Shown: one piece after another, positions 1 through 10,680 of the stretch
How positions within the stretch are numbered: position 1 is the first letter of the stretch
Layout of the letters: each line of letters begins with the position of its first letter
Origin: Rostratula benghalensis
Lineage: Eukaryota; Chordata; Aves; Charadriiformes; Rostratulidae
NCBI GenBank assembly: GCA_013399305.1
Contig: VXAI01000049.1
Coordinates: 4,550,275 to 4,614,274, forward strand
Length of the DNA: 64,000 nucleotides
Direction of reading: 5' to 3'
Position numbers and translations under genes: made by a program
Notes under the pieces: generated by a model
What the model was told of the DNA's origin: nothing
What the model saw: the letters and a program-made list of their open reading frames with translations, nothing else
Databases searched by the model: none

Positions 1-2603
1 AAGAAGCAGGGACAGGGCTGAGACATCAACAGGCGGTGCAGATATAGTCATCCACTGGGGCATTTCACTACTGACAGTGAAGCAAATGAAAAATACCCAT
101 TTCAGTATGTGGGTCTTGCAAATGTGCTCAAGCAGCTCCTTCCTGAAGATTTCTGGAGAGGACACTGGGAAATAATGATAGTTGTGTTAAGGAATTGGGT
201 GGTTTCTGTGCTATCTGAAGTGGTAAGGGGTATTTTCTGGTGGGTAAAACTGGCAAAGTTGGATGAAGAAGTAATTTTACAGTCTGAAAATAGCTTTACT
301 TGGACAATTTGAGATGGAGTTTGTCATTTGCAGAGGGCTAAGCTGGTGTCCTGGTTTCTGTTAGATTTTTCTGGAATAAATCGCTATATTCTTTATATGC
401 CAAGGCTGACCAAGGGGGAGTCTCTGCTGTGGGTAGGTGTCATTGCAAAATAGGAGTAACATTCTGGGAAGTGCATCCCGTTATAATACAGCAGGATGCT
501 GTGGATGCCAGGAACCTTTGTGCAGCTTTTTATTGTATCCTAAACTTTCATCATCATTACTGTCCTCTGAAATCACCTTAATTTTTGCTGACAATCTGTA
601 AGTGGGAATTACATTATGTTTTCTATAAGCACCAATCTGTACTGAGATTAAGAGAGAAGTAGCTAAAGGAACAACTTAATGATTATTTTGGGGGAGGCTG
701 GACCTTATCAACCTAGGAATTGGTTTTTTTTTCCTCATGGACATGGGTTGAATCCCAGAGGTATCCTGAGCATCTCGTTATTTTATTGCTGGTTCCTCAT
801 TTTTCTGGATTTATTATTTCACTTTTTTTTTGTTAAAGTATGAAGTTAATGGTGATGCTTTCTAATAACAGTAAGTGAGCGCAGTGGATGCTGGAGCAGC
901 AAGTGGTTATCCTCTGTTGTCTTTGAGATCTGTCCTGGTTTTCCCAATTTACAAAAGTTAGAATTAGGGAAAATTATGGGCATGATGAAGTGCTGGTGGT
1001 CAGGAAGTCATGTGCTTACCTTGGAAGACAAGGCAGTGGTTAACAGGGAAGGGTAAGAGAAAGAAATCGGGAGGGCACAATCTGAAAATCAAATTGAAAT
1101 AGATTGTTAACTAATGCTTCCAAATTTTATTTATTAATTTTGTAATTATACCAAATGAAATCCTCACAAGCTACTCTGATTGCTTCACTTACCTCAATTT
1201 ATATTCAAATCTCAATAAAATAAATTTCTGCCTTTTCTTAATGAGATGATGAAAAATGCTATCCCGCGGAAGAGTAGGGGACGCACATTCCAATATTACT
1301 TACAGTCACCTGTTTGCTTTTTAATGTTTCTATTGAATTTGTATTTAGCTTGGGATTAAAGTATAAGCTGACATATTTGAATAAGGATATCTTTAAGCCA
1401 TGAGTTCTTTAATTTTTTTTTTTTAAATGGCCACACAACTGGGTAATAGAAAAAGATTTTAAAACCTGAAGGATGCCGAGTAACGAGGACATTGTATTAC
1501 TGTTGATGAGATGCACAAAGCAGACCTGTGTACTGGAGTCCTGCTGTGGAGATGAGATGTTGGATGTGTTTGTGGCAGTGATGGAAGGGGAAGGCTCCTC
1601 ACTCCCGTAAAGAGGTGCAGGTTCATGGGGGGGGGAGCTGGTGGTGGGCAGAGAGGGGGAACTTCCCTTGGGAACCTGCCTGGGATGGTGCAGAATCGGG
1701 AGGTGCCGCCGGGAGCTGCCCATTCGTGGGCAGAAGGGGTTAAAGCCTTGGTTCTGCCCTTCACACAGACAGGGTGAAAGCATTAGGGTTGTTGGCAGGT
1801 GGTTTGTTCCCTACGTGCTAGACAGCACTCAAATGGCAAAAAGTATTCCCCATCCTCGGTGGCTGCACCATTTTACTGGGTAGCAGAGCTTTTAATCGCC
1901 AACAAGGACTTGTCGGTGACTACCATTTACTCACAAGTGTACATCTCAGGTCACCTCTGAAGCTTTAAAGGGGTTTATATTTATTGTTTTTAAGAGACGG
2001 GATTTTCATGTTTTTTGGAGTGGGTCTTTCCCACCAAAATAAGTGATTCATAATGACTGGATTTTTGGTCAGATTTTCCAGGTGACTCTGGAGATCATTT
2101 TTAATGATCTTCATTGCAAATTTAAAAAAAAAATAAATACAACCCAAACCAAAAAGACTTTGCTCTTTAAATATAGGTGACTTTGTCCAAAATGAGCTAG
2201 AGTACAAACTAGGTTTGCTTTCCCAGTTAATAAAATGTGCTATTAATGGGACGGTGAGGAAATGTCACATTCACATGTTGGTATCTATCACAGCAAATCA
2301 AAGTCTACCGTTTGGCACAGGAGGTAAAAAGCCCCACATTGTAATAAAACTGTCATAGGATCAGTGTTTTCTGCTTTGTAAATAAACATCTCTGTGTTTC
2401 TCTAACATCCAGAGACTATCATCCTGTGCTGGTGCTCTGGTTCATTGGCAGTTTCACTTAAACAGTTAAACGTTAATTTGAAATGGAAAATGTTCTGTCT
2501 GTCTGCCTTAATTCCTTTGTGGATCTTCCCCCCAACCCCAATTGTTTTTTTTTTCTCCCCCGTCAATTGCCTTAGTAAGGACATCTTATTTTTTGTTACA
2601 CAG
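1..2603 (+). other. URI1: URI1 intron, 5' end outside the window
   Basis: No upstream URI1 coding exon (prefoldin-domain residues) can be read here, so the window begins within an intron. It ends with a pyrimidine-rich tract (about 2538-2563), a later T-run and the acceptor ACACAG at 2598-2603. A GC-richer patch lies around 1560-1780, including a G9 run near 1627. Short open frames in it overlap on both strands, have no recognisable similarity and look like chance. I see no repeat or RNA gene. Confidence 0.85.
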
Positions 2604-2784
2604 GCAAATACCGAACTGCTCACAAGCCTCATTCAAAGCCAAAAGTATCAGACGTTTTTGAGGTAGATTTTCCAGGAAATGGAAGTGAGACAAAATCAAT
2701 GGGGCGTTTTCAGTCAGAGGAGGAGCTGTGGGCCCGCTTAGAAGAGCTGGAGAGACAAGAGGAGATACTTGGTGAACTTGACAG
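2604..2784 (+). CDS. URI1: URI1 coding exon a (charged region with ELWARLEELERQEE)
   Basis: The exon is 181 bases, between acceptor ACACAG and donor AG|GTATGG. Its first two bases finish a split codon. It then reads about 60 residues, starting KYRTAHKPHSKPK and ending GELD plus two bases of the next codon. The stretch around ELWARLEELERQEE is strongly helical and charged, and is a close match to the human segment just before the long acidic region. The middle part (about 2650-2710) differs more from what I recall of the human protein. Start and end rest on splice consensus plus phase with the next exon: the split Arg codon AG+G at 2783-2784/3360 restores the frame. Confidence 0.95.
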
Positions 2785-5700
2785 GTATGGTACCGCTGCA
2801 ACACGTGCAGGTGTGGAGGTGAAGAAGCTGTAGGTGTGGGATTCTGTGTGTCCACGAAGGATCTTGCTGTAAGTGCAAATCCCTGATTAGACCGATGCAG
2901 TTAAAATTGCAATAGGTGGAAGAAGGGTGGAACATGAACAGAGTGTGCACTGCAAGGGCAAAGGTGTTAAAATCTGCCTGTGTGCAGCCACAGCTGTCCA
3001 GCAACACTGTGGTTTTTTTGTTGAGATGATAGAAAAGGGGGAAGGAAAATCCATTTCCCACAGGCTAGGAAAATCCATCGTTTACAATGTAGGAGTTACA
3101 CATTTAGCTTTTAATGACATCTTTAGATGTGTTCTGATCCTAGAGCGATACATATGTCATTAGCCAGAATGTCACAGTTTTGGTAGTTCCAGCTGACGTG
3201 GAAAGGACACAGTGACTCTTAGGAAATATAAAAAGACTTCCGGAGTCTGGCGAAAAGTGTAGTACCTGGGTAAAGAAAATGTCACGTGGGCTGGTTCGTT
3301 GTGCCTGTGTCTCTGGAGACAAATCACCTCAGTTCACTTAGATACTTTTCATTTCACAGGATGCCTGATACAGTTGAGACAAATGGAGAAGATACAACCT
3401 CCTCTGAAGAGGAGAAGGAAGATAAGAGGACAGATCTGAATGGGACCTATAGAGCAGAAGACTGTATTACTCAGGGCAACTTCCATAAAGAAGTAACAAA
3501 TTCAGACTTGTTTGGTGGCCAGGTTAATGGCTCTACTTATTATCACAGTGATGATGAAGATGACATAGATGTTGGAGATAGCTCAGTTCCAACGATTTTT
3601 TTCTCACACACTGTTGAACCAAAAAGGGTTTGTACTTTATTAATTCTTCTCTTTCTCTCAACTGATCAAACATATATACCATATCAAAAATAGAAAATTT
3701 TAGTAATGTAGCTAATGCAGAATGCTAACTGTAGGTGACATTTGGACTTTTTTCCCAAATGCTTGAAACCCACTCTTTAAATCCTGCTGTTTCAAATACA
3801 GTATTAAAAAAGTGATTCTTGAAATGTATACCTTGCTGTTCTGGCTTCCAGCTGTTGTGAGGGGTGGTACCCTGTCCAGTTCTTAAAATTACTTTTTACT
3901 TGACTTGAAATTGAGTGTTGAATAGCTCAGCTGTTGAGCAAAGTTTGAATAAGCACATTAGTGCAAAGAAATGCCCCAGCCTGGTGCAAGTGATAAAGGA
4001 TAAACTGTGGTTCATACATTGGTTTAACTGAAATAGGCTTCGCAGTCCCCAGCTGCTGGGCTAGGAGAGCGGCAGAAGGCAGTTGAGCTGCAAGCCTGGT
4101 GAGGGTTGATTTTATGGTCCAGAACCACCATTTGTGTTCAATTTTCAGGTAAGAATAAACACCGGAAAAAATACTACGTTGAAATTCAGTGAAAAGAAAG
4201 AAGAGGCCAAGCGTAAAAGGAAGAACAGCAATGGCAACGGCCACGCAGCTCCAGAACTGCCGAACATCAAAACCCCAGCAGACATTTACCGGTGTGTAAT
4301 TTACAGCCTGGGCACGTGAGCTTTCCCCTCAGCAGAACCTTCTCTTTTCATTTCTCTTCACCTGTAGTGTGAAAGCGAGCCTAATGTTTCCTGAAAGAAA
4401 CAGCTGGAACTGAATTTACTACTTAAAAATGAAAGTTTGCGGCTTCTGCATGGTTGTCGCGCTTTCATAGCCGTAAAACATTTCTGAGCTTAAAATGTCC
4501 TTTCCCAACTAGCAATTCGTCATTTATCTGCTTTTTCAGAGCTTCTGCAATTGAGGTAAATTTGCCAGTGTATATCATCTGCCTAAAGGAATGGAGCAGT
4601 TTGTTAGGTATTCTGGTTAGTGCCCTGTCATTTGCTTCTGTGTTTGTTTTCAAAGGTAACCGACCTGATGTGTCACTCCTCTCCCAGTTACTAAATGCTG
4701 GGCTTTGTCTCTTCCTTCCAGTATCTACAGAATATACTCAGGCCGTTCTTTGCACGGTTTCTCTTGCATTTTTCCTCGCTGGCTTTAGTCCATCACTGTC
4801 TCTGCTCTCTGTAAAACGGAGTGATCTCCTGTACAACACCCACTCTCGGAGAGCTTGAAAAACAATGTTGGATTTAGAGGACTGTATAAAATACTAAACC
4901 GAGGAGAGTTAAGATGAACATAGGCACCTATTAGATTGGTTGATGAAGTGCTTGTGAAAATCTCACTGCATTTATGTGTTGGTGTCTTCAGGCACCTAAA
5001 CATCTTAAAAAGGTGTCACAAAGTGTGAAAAGTTAAAACCCATCCTGTAGCTATGGCTGCTTGGGCTGAAGATGAGGTTAAGAATTCTTTCACGGTGCTG
5101 TTCCTGAGCTCTGCGTCTTCTGTGGAGATAGAAAAGTGTTCCCTTGAGTGTCTGATGACTAAAGCTGTTAAGAAACAACACCTTTAAAACTGACCCAGTC
5201 GTTGGGCTCCTCCTTTAAGAGTTTGCTAAAATGAACGCTCTCTTCTAATGCCGTTCTGTGTCCTCCACTGACCCTTAACTTCTTTAAGCCATGGAGATGG
5301 AGCACAAACTGCAGGAAGAGGCTGTATCAGTTTATAGTCTGTTAATACTTGAAAGATGTCTTTGTGTTCATCTGATCTAAAAAGCTGATCTTTTAATTTT
5401 TTTTTTTTGTTTTTAACTGCAAGCAGAAGATTATGGCACCTGTCAGGAAAAAGCTTTGTCCTTTCCACGTGCAATGAGTGTTTCAAGTATCTGTTTTTAT
5501 ATTCTACATTTGACAAGGTCTTCTTCACTCTGGAAAACCTTCCGTCATTGTGACCTTCTGTCTTCTGACAGAAACAACCCTGACACAATCGCTTAATTTG
5601 CCTTTTTTCTAACTTTTTTGTAGCTCACACTAGTCTGTTTTCTAACATTCTTCAGAGAGCTATATGTTTTCTGCTGAAGGAGTGTACCAACTTAACGCTG

Positions 5701-8616
5701 GAATAAAGGGCATACCAGTGTTTGCTTTGCAGAACTGATTCTTGTTCGTTGGTAAATAAAATGCCTCTAAAGGTACAATACTGTAATTCTGCAGTGAAAA
5801 AGTTGGAAAAGCACATCATAATTAATTTGTACAAAAGACAAAGCAAGATCACTGTAAATTTGTCATCTGATCCTGAAATGGTTTATTAAAGCTAACATTT
5901 TCCTTTATAGAGTCTTTGTTGATGTTGTGAATGGAGAATATGTCCCTCGTAAATCAATTTTGAAGTCTCGAAGCAGAGAGAACAGTGTTTGTAGCGATAC
6001 CAGTGAGAACAGTGCTGCTGAGTTTGATGACAGACGAGGAGTTCAGAGGAGCGTTAGCTGTGATGAAGCTACTCAGAGTGACAACAGCGAAGGCATCCTG
6101 GAGGAAGAGGAGGAGGAGGGGCAGCAGCAGCTACTGAAAAAGCCTCCTCCCTCTTCAGGGACAACCGAGGTACAGTTTTTAATTAATTATTGATTGTTGG
6201 CAGGGATAAAAATGAGAAATCTAATGACTGTAGTTGCCTATACCATCAGTTTGATTTCTTAAAAATAATTTTCTAACTCCTACCTAGTTTGCTGCAGAAG
6301 GACATTATCAGGTGACAAGCTTCTGTCACATCCTAAGAGCAGCACGGAGGAGACGAGTCAGGTGGCTTCCCTGTGGCCTGAAGCTCTTCTGTAAAGATAT
6401 AAAAAAAAATAAAAATCTGTGCTTCATAGTTAACGAGAGGGAGGAGTGAATTGTCTGTAACCTGCACTTTATCAGTATCCTGGTGCAGAGGATGTATATC
6501 AATATACTGGGCAGCTAGTTTCCAGGGGGTGTTTTTAGTTTTAAAGCACATGAGTATCTGAGGGGTTATTTGGACTTGCCAAAGGCAGAGGAATTGCTCT
6601 GTGGAAGGCAGCCTTACTCCTCTACTCATCCTATTCCAGGCTAGGGCTATTAACGATCCCAAACAAATCTGGTTTTGCACATTTGGAAAGTTCATGGCTT
6701 CTTCATAAAGGAAAGAGACTGTAGGACATAAGGGAAAATTGACAGTTGCTTAGTGACTGGATGAGAACGGGAATGAAATGTAGCCCCTGTTTGGAAATTC
6801 ATGGCATACAGTATTCTTCATTATGATTTTATAAGAATTTATGCTATTTTTTTTTTTTTCAAACTAGATGAAACTGAGTTTTTAGTAGTTCCCAATGCAA
6901 TGGGCAAATTCAATGAAAACACTAATTTTAGAGAAAAATTTTCTGACAAGAACTGAATTCCTCGTAAAAGCTACTGTTTATCCTTGTTTTTCATACAAAC
7001 AGCTACAGGGGAATCCGGGCAGAACGTGACGATCCGTGGTGGAAGATCCATCTGTAGAGTTAGCACTTCACACTGTCTGCTTTTGGGAATGTATTTGCTG
7101 TATTTTTATAAAACATCCAAGAACACTCTCGATGTTACCCATTAGTCCATTTTCTGAGTACGGCGTGGTTGTTCTCTACAGTAGAATGTATTTTCGAGGT
7201 GACTGAAGGAGAGGGATCAAAACACTCCCGTTCAAGACTTGGTTTCTTTAATGCTGCTGGTTTGCTTTCCGTTGGTTTTGTGGGTGTTTGAAAGGCATTA
7301 TTTTTCCATGACCATTTGCGACACACTTAAATTCTTTTATTTTTGTTTCTAATTTTACCATGATCATCTTAGGTTGTATTTTCTCACCTGTTTTTGAAAA
7401 TGAGTGTGGTGTTGGAAGAACAGAGCTGTGTGCAGGCAAGGCTTTAGGCATACTTCGGCTACTGGAGCAGAAAACAAATAAAAACACTGCTTTTTTGCAG
7501 GTCCTGCGAGAAGAGAATGGCTGGTTTGTTTTGCTTTGTTTTTCTTGGTAACTGAGTTATGGAAAAGCAGAACTAAGCATAGTCAATAAATCTGGTGTGT
7601 GTTCCTTTGGGCCTGGTGTGAGCATCAAGCCTCAGATGTGAACTGCTTCCCCTCGTCCGTAGGCATTCAGAATTCTCTTTTCAAAGCATAGGAGGGTGAT
7701 TTGTTCTTAAACACGTTTATGAAAAGTAGTTCTGAGTTGCTTTTTTTCCTAGTGTTTCCCAAGAACCAGGGTCATTTCTCAGCTAGGTTAAAAAGGATTA
7801 AACCTCCTAATTGGCTGCGTATAAATGATAACTTTTAACATTAAATGCTTTTATTAGAGCGTTCGTGGAGAGAAATATTTGGAAGCAACTTTGCCGTCCT
7901 CTTACGTATAAATTGCTTTCACCCTTTTTTGATCATATTTGGTAAGGAGAAAAGAACAAACAAAATATGTGCTTGCCAATTTGTATGCAGTGTGTCAGCT
8001 TGATGCAATTACAATATATTAAGTCATAAAATATGACGTCTGGTGGAAATGCTGACATACTCCAACTTCGTGAAATCTCTCCATTTCTTATCCAAAATGC
8101 AACTGTATATTACATCAGCTGGTTTATTTCTTGAGTGTGTGTCAGTGAGGAAGCAAATTTTTAGATCATTTATGCAGTAGGAACGAGATTAAGTAGTACT
8201 TTTAAGACACTGTCTTTCATTCAGTCATCTCTGAACAAGCTATATTTTGAGGTTAATTACAATTTGGTTACTTATGCAAGGAACAATCATCGATTTAAAG
8301 ATATTTCTTTACTTTTGATTAAAAGAAATAACAATCCTAATCAGGCTAATATAGGGTAATGACCTTATGGGCATAGCTTCACATTTGCATTTTATTAGCT
8401 CATTTTGAGTATTCTCTTCTGTTGCAGGCATTTTCTGGAACTGTTATAGAAAAGGAGCCTTTGTCTCCCTCCTTAGTACCACACCCGCTCATTGCTCACC
8501 CCGTCCTGCCCACCATTCTGGAGCGGAAATCGGAGGAAGTTTTGTCCGAAGCATCAGAAGGGAAAACGAAGAGGATTTCAAAATTCAAAGCCTCCAGAAT
8601 GCAGCAGAGTACCTAG
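2604..8616 (+). CDS. URI1: URI1, unconventional prefoldin RPB5 interactor (3' part, five coding exons)
   Basis: The coding sequence is the join of 2604-2784, 3360-3627, 4149-4291, 5911-6169 and 8428-8616. It encodes the last 345 residues and ends at TAG 8614-8616; the first two bases complete a codon begun in an exon before the window. I recognise it by residue-level likeness to vertebrate URI1, including the segments ELWARLEELERQEE, GEDTTSSEEEKED, FSHTVEPKR, PADIYR, FVDVVNGEYVPRKSILKS and the final FKASRMQQST. Known biology: URI1 is a prefoldin-like scaffold of the R2TP/URI complex. It binds RNA polymerase II subunit RPB5, helps polymerase assembly, binds PP1-gamma and is a target of S6K1. 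The alpha-prefoldin domain lies in exons before this window. All introns are GT-AG and the frame is kept at every junction. Human URI1 is 535 residues, so roughly two thirds of the protein is here. Confidence 0.97.
2785..3359 (+). other. URI1: URI1 intron of 575 bases
   Basis: GT at 2785 and AG at 3358-3359 (TTTCACAG). The open frames inside it on either strand (for example 2738-3061 on the minus strand) cross the exon boundary and resemble nothing known. No repeat or RNA gene is visible. Confidence 0.9.
3360..3627 (+). CDS. URI1: URI1 coding exon b (acidic, serine-rich region)
   Basis: 268 bases encoding about 89 residues, running from RMPDTVETNGEDTTSSEEEKED to FFSHTVEPKR. It covers the acidic and serine-rich centre of URI1, with a SSEEEKED cluster and a DDEDDIDVGD tract near 3550-3582. 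The acidic tract is much shorter than the long aspartate run I recall in the human protein. The exon ends on a whole codon (AGG, 3625-3627) before a weak donor, GTTTGT. Reading through this donor would add about 21 unrelated residues before a stop, so intron retention would truncate the protein. The SHTVEPKR end joins to VRINTGKN in the next exon exactly as in human URI1. Confidence 0.96.
3628..4148 (+). other. URI1: URI1 intron of 521 bases
   Basis: Phase-0 intron from donor GTTTGT (unusual T at +3) to acceptor ATTTTCAG. The following exon begins GTAAGA, so the acceptor junction also spells a perfect donor. Nothing else recognisable is present. Confidence 0.9.
4149..4291 (+). CDS. URI1: URI1 coding exon c (basic linker, PADIYR)
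   Basis: 143 bases, reading VRINTGKNTTLKFSEKKEEA, then a basic KRKRKNSNGNGH stretch and PNIKTPADIYR. The KRKRK cluster (about 4212-4226) is a plausible monopartite nuclear localisation signal, fitting URI1's shuttling between nucleus and cytoplasm; this is inferred from composition. The exon ends with two bases of an Arg codon (CG at 4290-4291) before donor GTGTGT, and the first base of the next exon completes it. The match to human URI1 is near-continuous. Confidence 0.96.
4292..5910 (+). other. URI1: URI1 intron of 1,619 bases
   Basis: Donor GTGTGT at 4292, acceptor TTTATAG ending 5910. It holds a T-run near 5397-5409. The open frames of 134 aa (4454-4858, +) and 120 aa (5226-5588, -) have no recognisable homology, and their composition looks like translated intron. 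I see no repeat. Confidence 0.88.
5911..6169 (+). CDS. URI1: URI1 coding exon d (URI-specific conserved motif, SILK, RxRxxS)
   Basis: 259 bases holding the most conserved part of the protein: FVDVVNGEYVPRKSILKSRS followed by RENSVCSDTSENSAAEFDDR. SILK at 5954-5965 fits the [GS]IL[RK] docking motif for protein phosphatase 1, agreeing with the known binding of PP1-gamma by URI. RSRENS at 5969-5986 fits the RxRxxS basophilic kinase consensus; human URI is phosphorylated by S6K1 at Ser371, probably this serine. A run of acidic residues (EEEEEE, about 6103-6120) and three glutamines follow. The exon ends on a whole GAG codon at 6169 before donor GTACAG. Confidence 0.96.
6170..8427 (+). other. URI1: URI1 last intron of 2,258 bases
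   Basis: Phase-0 intron, donor GTACAG at 6170, acceptor GTTGCAG ending 8427. The distal half (about 7780-8420) is AT-rich. A T-run lies at about 6846-6859. Short open frames on both strands look like chance. I see no repeat or RNA gene. Confidence 0.88.
8428..8616 (+). CDS. URI1: URI1 terminal coding exon
   Basis: The coding part is 189 bases, reading AFSGTVIEKEPLSPSLVPHP, then LIAHPVLPTILERK, and ending KFKASRMQQST before TAG at 8614-8616. The proline-rich SPSL-PHP-IAHPVLPTI segment and the basic KRISKFKASRMQQ tail match the C-terminus of human URI1, where the same block closes the protein. The acceptor is supported by the pyrimidine-rich TTCTCTTCTGTTGCAG. No further splice is needed, because the natural family end is reached. 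Confidence 0.96.
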   Translation, partial: AFSGTVIEKEPLSPSLVPHPLIAHPVLPTILERKSEEVLSEASEGKTKRISKFKASRMQQST

Positions 8617-8731
8617 GTACTCTAGTACCCACAGCTGTGCAGCACCAGAGGTGTTACACTTCGCTAGGTACAAGGCTGTCCTGTGTTCATTTGGCCTCGG
8701 TTCTTTTTAGAAACGTTTATTGGCGACATTT

Positions 8732-8763
8732 AAAAAAAAAAAAAAAATTAAAAAAAAAAAAAA
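8732..8763 (+). repeat. A16-TT-A14 homopolymer run in URI1 3' UTR
   Basis: Sixteen A, TT, then fourteen A. It is probably slippage-prone and polymorphic, and is an internal-priming trap for oligo-dT cDNA. It contains ATTAAA at 8747-8752. Confidence 0.9.
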
Positions 8764-9215
8764 GTTGGGTGTTTGAAGACTTGAGTAGTCATCTTATTTT
8801 GTCGATTTTTCCCTGCCTGCTGTCAGCACCTCTGTATATGTTTGCCTTATGATAGCAGCACTTGGGTTCTTTTTCAAAAACTGTTCCTTACATACATTGT
8901 TTTTGTGTTTAAACCTAAATACAGGCAGTTTTGTGCCAGCTGTGATGTTCTACATACCATATGGACCATTTTAAGGAAACTTTTCACATTTCACATAGAT
9001 ACGCCAATTATATTGCATCACTTGCTTTAGCATTTTAAGACTCACTTGTATTCACGTTGTTGTAGGTTTTGCAGGTAGGTGTCTGCTAAAAGGTTGGTTT
9101 TGGTTTTTTTTCCTTCTTTCAAACCTCTCTGATATCTCACTGTACAGATCTATAAAACGCTGGGTTCATGTACATTGCAGGGAAGTTTCTTTGATGGAAA
9201 AGGGTATTTTGTAAA

Positions 9216-9221
9216 ATTAAA
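9216..9221 (+). terminator. Candidate URI1 polyadenylation signal ATTAAA
   Basis: ATTAAA, the commonest variant signal, is followed about 20 bases later by a GT/T-rich stretch (GTTGTGTGCTTTTTGTTGC at about 9245-9263), as expected for a downstream element. Cleavage is predicted near 9235-9243. A second ATTAAA at 8747-8752, inside the A-rich run, could serve as a proximal site. Confidence 0.5.
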
Positions 9222-9240
9222 TTTTCAGTAAAAAAGCTGT

Positions 9241-9850
9241 GAAAGTTGTGTGCTTTTTGTTGCTTTACTACTAATTTGGAACGGACACAGAGAGGTTTTT
9301 AGATTGAACTTGCTTTTCTAGCTTGAAGTTTTTACTGCCACATGGACATAAAAGCAGTGCATTCTCTTCTGCCATTGTGTTTTAACCTCCTGCTAATGAA
9401 TGTCCATGGAAATTGAATGCTCTTAAGGAGAGAAGCATAAACTCGGACTCTGATTACAAAATCTCCCAGTTCTTTTGTACACTCAGAAAACATTGTAATT
9501 GTCTTGGGAATGCCCAGAGGGAGCCGGCACTAAGGAAAAAATGTCTTAATGCCTTGACTTTATTTCAAAATGCAAGAGGGCTGCAGCACTCGGGGTAAGG
9601 TTAAGGTTTTGTATATCCTTCTCCTGACTGGGAGCCATCCTGCCTTGAGGAGTCCCTGCCCAGCAGCTCCTGCCCTTCTTCTTGCCGTCCCCTCCCTTGT
9701 GCTGGCACAGCTTTTCTTGGGCCACCCCTTGAATGATAATAGGTGGTGGAGCTGGGTTTCAAAAACAAACTAAATTGGGGTTTGGGTTTGCCTTTTTATT
9801 TTTTTTTTAACTTTTTCTTCTCTCACAGTTGTGGATGGTTTATTTTTTTT
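9241..9850. other. Intergenic, start of the region downstream of URI1
   Basis: Moderate-GC DNA with T-runs near 9800-9809 and 9841-9855. Only short chance open frames are present. I see no repeat or regulatory motif I can support. Confidence 0.6.
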
Positions 9851-9855
9851 TTTTT

Positions 9856-10680
9856 CTGAAGCTGGCAAGTTTCCTGATCTGTTGTTTCTCAGCGTGTCTG
9901 CATCAGCACAGCGAGAGGGGCGGTGTGTTGAGCAAGGGCAAGGAAAACAGTGGCAGAAGGGGGCTGGAATATCTCAACCTGGTGTTACCCTCCAGCCCAC
10001 ATCATCAAACCCCAGCCTGAAAAGTGCGGCAAAAGGACTTGAGGGGGTGGGTGTAAGGGAGGGTTCGCTTTTGGCCGCAGTTGGGTGGCTTTGCACACAC
10101 GTGGCCTGAGAGCCACCAGCCTCTGCTTTTCTAAATCTTGGCTGCCCACGAGGGAGTGTCAGCTCATGCTGTTTCCTCACCTTCCCCTGAGACAGCCGCG
10201 CCTGGCGCTGGTGTCCCCTGCGCTCAGATGACAGCGGATGAGCTCGCAGTGCAGCGTCGGGCCTTAAAACGCCATCACCAGCTCCCCCTTCTCCAACACT
10301 TTTTCCTCTCTGGGCTGAAAAGGCAGGTGCAGGCACTGGGACTTCTTCTGAGGTGACTTTTAAAAATGGCTGGGCTCCATCTAACTCCAGCGGTCGGGAA
10401 TCACAGAATCCCAGAATATCAGGGACTGGAAGGGACCTTGTTTCATGGGCTGCAAACTGGATGGCTTTGGCTGGGGGGAAGGGAGGGTGGGCAGTAGCTG
10501 GGGCTCGTTTGCCCCTCCCCCCACCCAGGGAGCAGCCCCCCCCAACTGCATTTTCCCCTCGACACAGAGCAAATTGTGTTTTGCTGAAAGAAAAAGTGAA
10601 GGGAAAGTTGTGGAGCTCTTCCCGCACCCGGAGCTCAGCCGCTGCCGGGGGGGGAGCATCTCCCCTTTAAGTGGATCCTG
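9856..10680. other. GC- and CpG-richer intergenic block
   Basis: GC-rich sequence with moderate CpG density (about 20 CpGs between 10140 and 10690 by hand count), interrupted by a short CR1 scrap at 10399-10440. The longest open frame is 217 codons on the minus strand (9974-10627). It reads across the CR1 scrap, is low in complexity and matches nothing I know, so I do not call it a gene. The block may be a weak orphan CpG island. Confidence 0.5.
10399..10440 (-). mobile_element. CR1 LINE fragment, extreme 3' end
   Basis: ATCACAGAATCCCAGAATAT followed by GGACTGGAAGGGACCTTG is the reverse complement of the avian CR1 3' end, with its octamer-type tail. Only about 40 bases remain, so it is a severely truncated insertion on the minus strand. 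Confidence 0.8.

Larger units (their letters stand above)
8617..9240 (+). other. URI1: URI1 3' untranslated region (inferred)
   Basis: The stretch runs from the stop codon to the first convincing polyadenylation context. It holds an unusual A16-TT-A14 run at 8732-8763. The distal end near 9238 is inferred from ATTAAA at 9216-9221 followed by a GT-rich stretch. No canonical AATAAA was found between the stop and 9240. Confidence 0.65.

Noticed and set aside
4454..4858. 134-codon frame inside a URI1 intron
   Set aside because: Intronic, no similarity, and it would interrupt a well-supported exon chain.
9974..10627. 217-codon minus-strand open frame, the longest in the window
   Set aside because: It lies in GC-rich DNA where stops are rare, reads through a CR1 scrap, overlaps long frames on the other strand, and shows no recognisable domain or splice context.
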